Source: Desulfitobacterium sp.
Lineage (GTDB): Bacteria > Bacillota > Desulfitobacteriia > Desulfitobacteriales > Desulfitobacteriaceae
DNA length: 5,347 nucleotides
Reading direction: 5' to 3'
NCBI GenBank assembly: GCA_012799495.1
Contig: JAAZLD010000274.1
Span: forward strand, 1 to 5,347
Position numbers and translations under genes: made by a program. The notes beneath the pieces are model-generated. The model did no database searches. It saw nothing but the letters and a program-made list of their open reading frames with translations, and had not been told where the DNA came from. This document shows, piece after piece, positions 4,109 through 5,347 of the stretch. Within the stretch, counting starts at the first letter, position 1; every line of letters starts with the position of its first letter.

Positions 4109-4996
4109 TTAAGTGGCTACTTCCTTCTTCCGCTCCGGCAGTTCACTTACCAGAGCAGCACCCAGGACTAAGACCGCTCCGATAGCACCGCTCACTCCAA
4201 TGTTTTCCCGTAAGAGGATGCCGGACAAAAGTATGGCCACCACTGGATCAAAATAACTAAATAAACCGATAGTTTGGGCATTTAACTTTTCAATTGTGCC
4301 AAAGTAAATGGCATAGGCAATACCCGTGTGTAAAATACCAACAATCAGTAACATCACAATAACCATGGGAGTAAAAGTGAGCTCTGTTAGGTTTTCTGTC
4401 AAAAGTGTATAAGGCAGCAAGGTAATAGCAGCAGCCCCTAGCTGGACAATGGTCTTATCATAGGCAGGGATTTCCTTGATACTTTTATTGAGGACAATTA
4501 CCCCAGCATAAAACACAGCGGCACTCAAGCCAAAGAATACACCCTTTAATTCACTAGCTCCGGCAAATCCTGTTTCCAAAATACCGGAAACTAAAGCCAT
4601 CCCTATAAAAGAGATAAAGACACAGATAAGTTTTTTCTTAGTGAGCTTTTCCCGAAAAAATATCGGAGCAACCAAAATCACCAAAACTGGAGCCATATAA
4701 TAGCAAATGGTAGCAGTGGCGATTGTGGTATAGCGGTATGCCTCAAATAGAAAAATCCAGTTAAAACCGATGAACACACCGGATAAAAACAGAAGAAAAA
4801 AATTCTTCTTGATTCCATCCCAGTCCATCTGATCTTTCCTAAGAAATACCACTAACAACAAAAACACCATACCGATAAAGCCCCTTGTTAAAGCAATGAG
4901 GCTGGATGGTAGGGGGATATATTTGCGGAAAATCCCGATTGTGCCAAAGATAAACATCACTAGGATTAAGAGTAGTTTTGCTTTGTTATTATTCAT
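4109..4996 (-). CDS. EamA-family drug/metabolite transporter (DMT superfamily)
   Basis: This 295-residue integral membrane protein has about ten hydrophobic helices and two EamA repeats. The first repeat ends in Y-R-Y-T-T-I-A-T-A-T-I-C-Y-Y (87-100), then M-A-P-V and F-F-R-E-K-L (113-118). The second ends in L-N-A-Q-T-I-G-L-F-S-Y-F-D-P-V-V-A (238-254), then L-L-R-E-N-I (261-266). The paired A-P/D-P and R-E-x-(L/I) elements are the hallmark of DMT exporters for small metabolites, amino acids or drugs; the substrate cannot be read from sequence. The length is normal (about 290-300) and the frame is intact. ATG 4994-4996 is preceded by AAAGGAAG (5009-5016) at a rather long 12-nt spacing. It appears to be transcribed alone, with a terminator at 3961-3994. 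Confidence 0.93.
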   Translation of the reverse strand: MNNNKAKLLLILVMFIFGTIGIFRKYIPLPSSLIALTRGFIGMVFLLLVVFLRKDQMDWDGIKKNFFLLFLSGVFIGFNWIFLFEAYRYTTIATATICYYMAPVLVILVAPIFFREKLTKKKLICVFISFIGMALVSGILETGFAGASELKGVFFGLSAAVFYAGVIVLNKSIKEIPAYDKTIVQLGAAAITLLPYTLLTENLTELTFTPMVIVMLLIVGILHTGIAYAIYFGTIEKLNAQTIGLFSYFDPVVAILLSGILLRENIGVSGAIGAVLVLGAALVSELPERKKEVAT

Positions 4997-5076
4997 TTTT
5001 CTACAAAACTTCCTTTACTATCTTTCCTTTTATTCATACCTTTTTTATTTCTTTTTTTCTTTTTTCTTTTTTATTT

Positions 5077-5159
5077 CGTACCTATTATTACGCACCTATT
5101 ATTTCCTGCCTTTTACTTATTACCTTTATTTAGTACTCTTTAATTCGTACCTTTCATTC
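5077..5159. repeat. Six degenerate 14-bp tandem repeats upstream of the transporter
   Basis: Units at 5077-5090, 5091-5104, 5105-5118, 5119-5132, 5133-5145 (13 bp) and 5146-5159 follow the pattern CGTACCTATTATTA. The first two differ at only two positions; later ones diverge. A pyrimidine-only-like tract (5041-5076, runs of T with single C and A) separates them from the gene. On the minus strand this gives an A/G-rich region with repeated AGGTACG. It may act as a leader, curved DNA or binding array; no function can be assigned. Confidence 0.55.
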
Positions 5160-5347
5160 TAATTTTGGAAGTTTCTAAACTTCGGTAAAAGCCGCTACCC
5201 TTATAATGGATTGAGGGAAAGCTGTTGTAAAAAACCTCCAAAAGAAGTATATTTAAATTAGAGTATTACTAAAATATCAAAAAACACTAAATCAAAATTA
5301 GCAAATCCTGCCACAATAAGCTATACCAATACCTCTACCTATAACAA
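5160..5347. other. Non-coding stretch at the right edge
   Basis: No frame with a start and ribosome binding site was found on either strand. A small hairpin (GAAGTT 5168-5173, AACTTC 5178-5183) has no T tract. On the minus strand TTGATA at about 5274-5279 with TTTAAA 17 nt later could be a weak promoter for the transporter, but the match is poor. Confidence 0.4.

Noticed and set aside
4993..5037. A 14-codon minus-strand leader frame (M-N-K-R-K-D-S-K-G-S-F-V-E-K) whose TGA overlaps the transporter ATG.
   Set aside because: The AAGG before its ATG is only 1 nt away, too close to act as a ribosome binding site, and such short frames are expected by chance in A-rich leaders.
4896..5162. An 88-codon plus-strand frame rich in Phe, Tyr and Leu.
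   Set aside because: Its composition comes from the T-rich tract and repeats, it overlaps the start of the transporter, and it has no convincing ribosome binding site.
1..5347. CRISPR array, tRNA or rRNA gene, or insertion sequence.
   Set aside because: No regularly spaced identical repeats, cloverleaf-like segment, transposase frame or terminal inverted repeats were seen; the 14-nt match to the 16S 3' end at 1686-1699 is too short to be an rRNA gene.

Overview
The window looks like chromosomal DNA from a low-GC Gram-positive bacterium, probably a clostridial Firmicute. The evidence is A+T-rich intergenic DNA, strong AGGAGG-type ribosome binding sites, GTG/TTG starts, intrinsic hairpin-plus-T terminators, and the types of proteins encoded. 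No genus can be assigned from the sequence alone.

Layout, left to right. (1) Positions 1-78, minus strand: the first 26 codons of a uracil-DNA glycosylase gene (ung), cut by the window edge, with a possible extended -10 promoter behind it. (2) About 260-1774, plus strand: a toxin-antitoxin operon. An MqsR-like toxin comes first, followed 2 nt later by a 332-residue antitoxin that joins an MqsA-like zinc finger and HTH to a C-terminal Panacea (SocA/DUF4065) domain. A strong terminator closes the operon. The toxin frame is broken near codon 16, exactly at an in-phase A AAA AAC heptamer, and a -1 shift there restores a normal 116-residue toxin. The 3' UTR carries an anti-Shine-Dalgarno-like sequence able to pair with the antitoxin's own ribosome binding site. 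(3) 1855-2028, minus strand: an unrecognised 57-residue basic protein with a very good ribosome binding site. (4) 2193-3191, minus strand: an ADP-ribosylglycohydrolase-family gene interrupted by an in-frame TAG just before its GGDSDT metal-binding motif. It also carries a repeat-rich, low-complexity insert of about 65 residues. (5) 3330-3733, minus strand: a two-gene unit of a small two-helix membrane protein and a short Cro/C1-type HTH regulator, overlapping by ATGA. Its promoter has two near-identical 24-26 bp palindromes, one over the -35 and one over the likely start site, which suggests tight autoregulation. (6) 4109-4996, minus strand: an EamA-family drug/metabolite transporter with a terminator at 3961-3994. 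Its upstream DNA holds a pyrimidine-rich tract and six degenerate 14-bp repeats. (7) 5160-5347: no gene seen.

The toxin-antitoxin operon is the part that most resembles an accessory system. A frame-broken (or frameshift-controlled) toxin, an MqsA-Panacea fusion antitoxin, a hairpin around the toxin start codon and an anti-SD element in the 3' UTR together suggest several layers of control. However, simple mutational decay or sequencing error at homopolymers could explain the broken toxin. The broken ADP-ribosylglycohydrolase leaves the same question open. All functional statements rest on reading the translated sequences; no database search was run.
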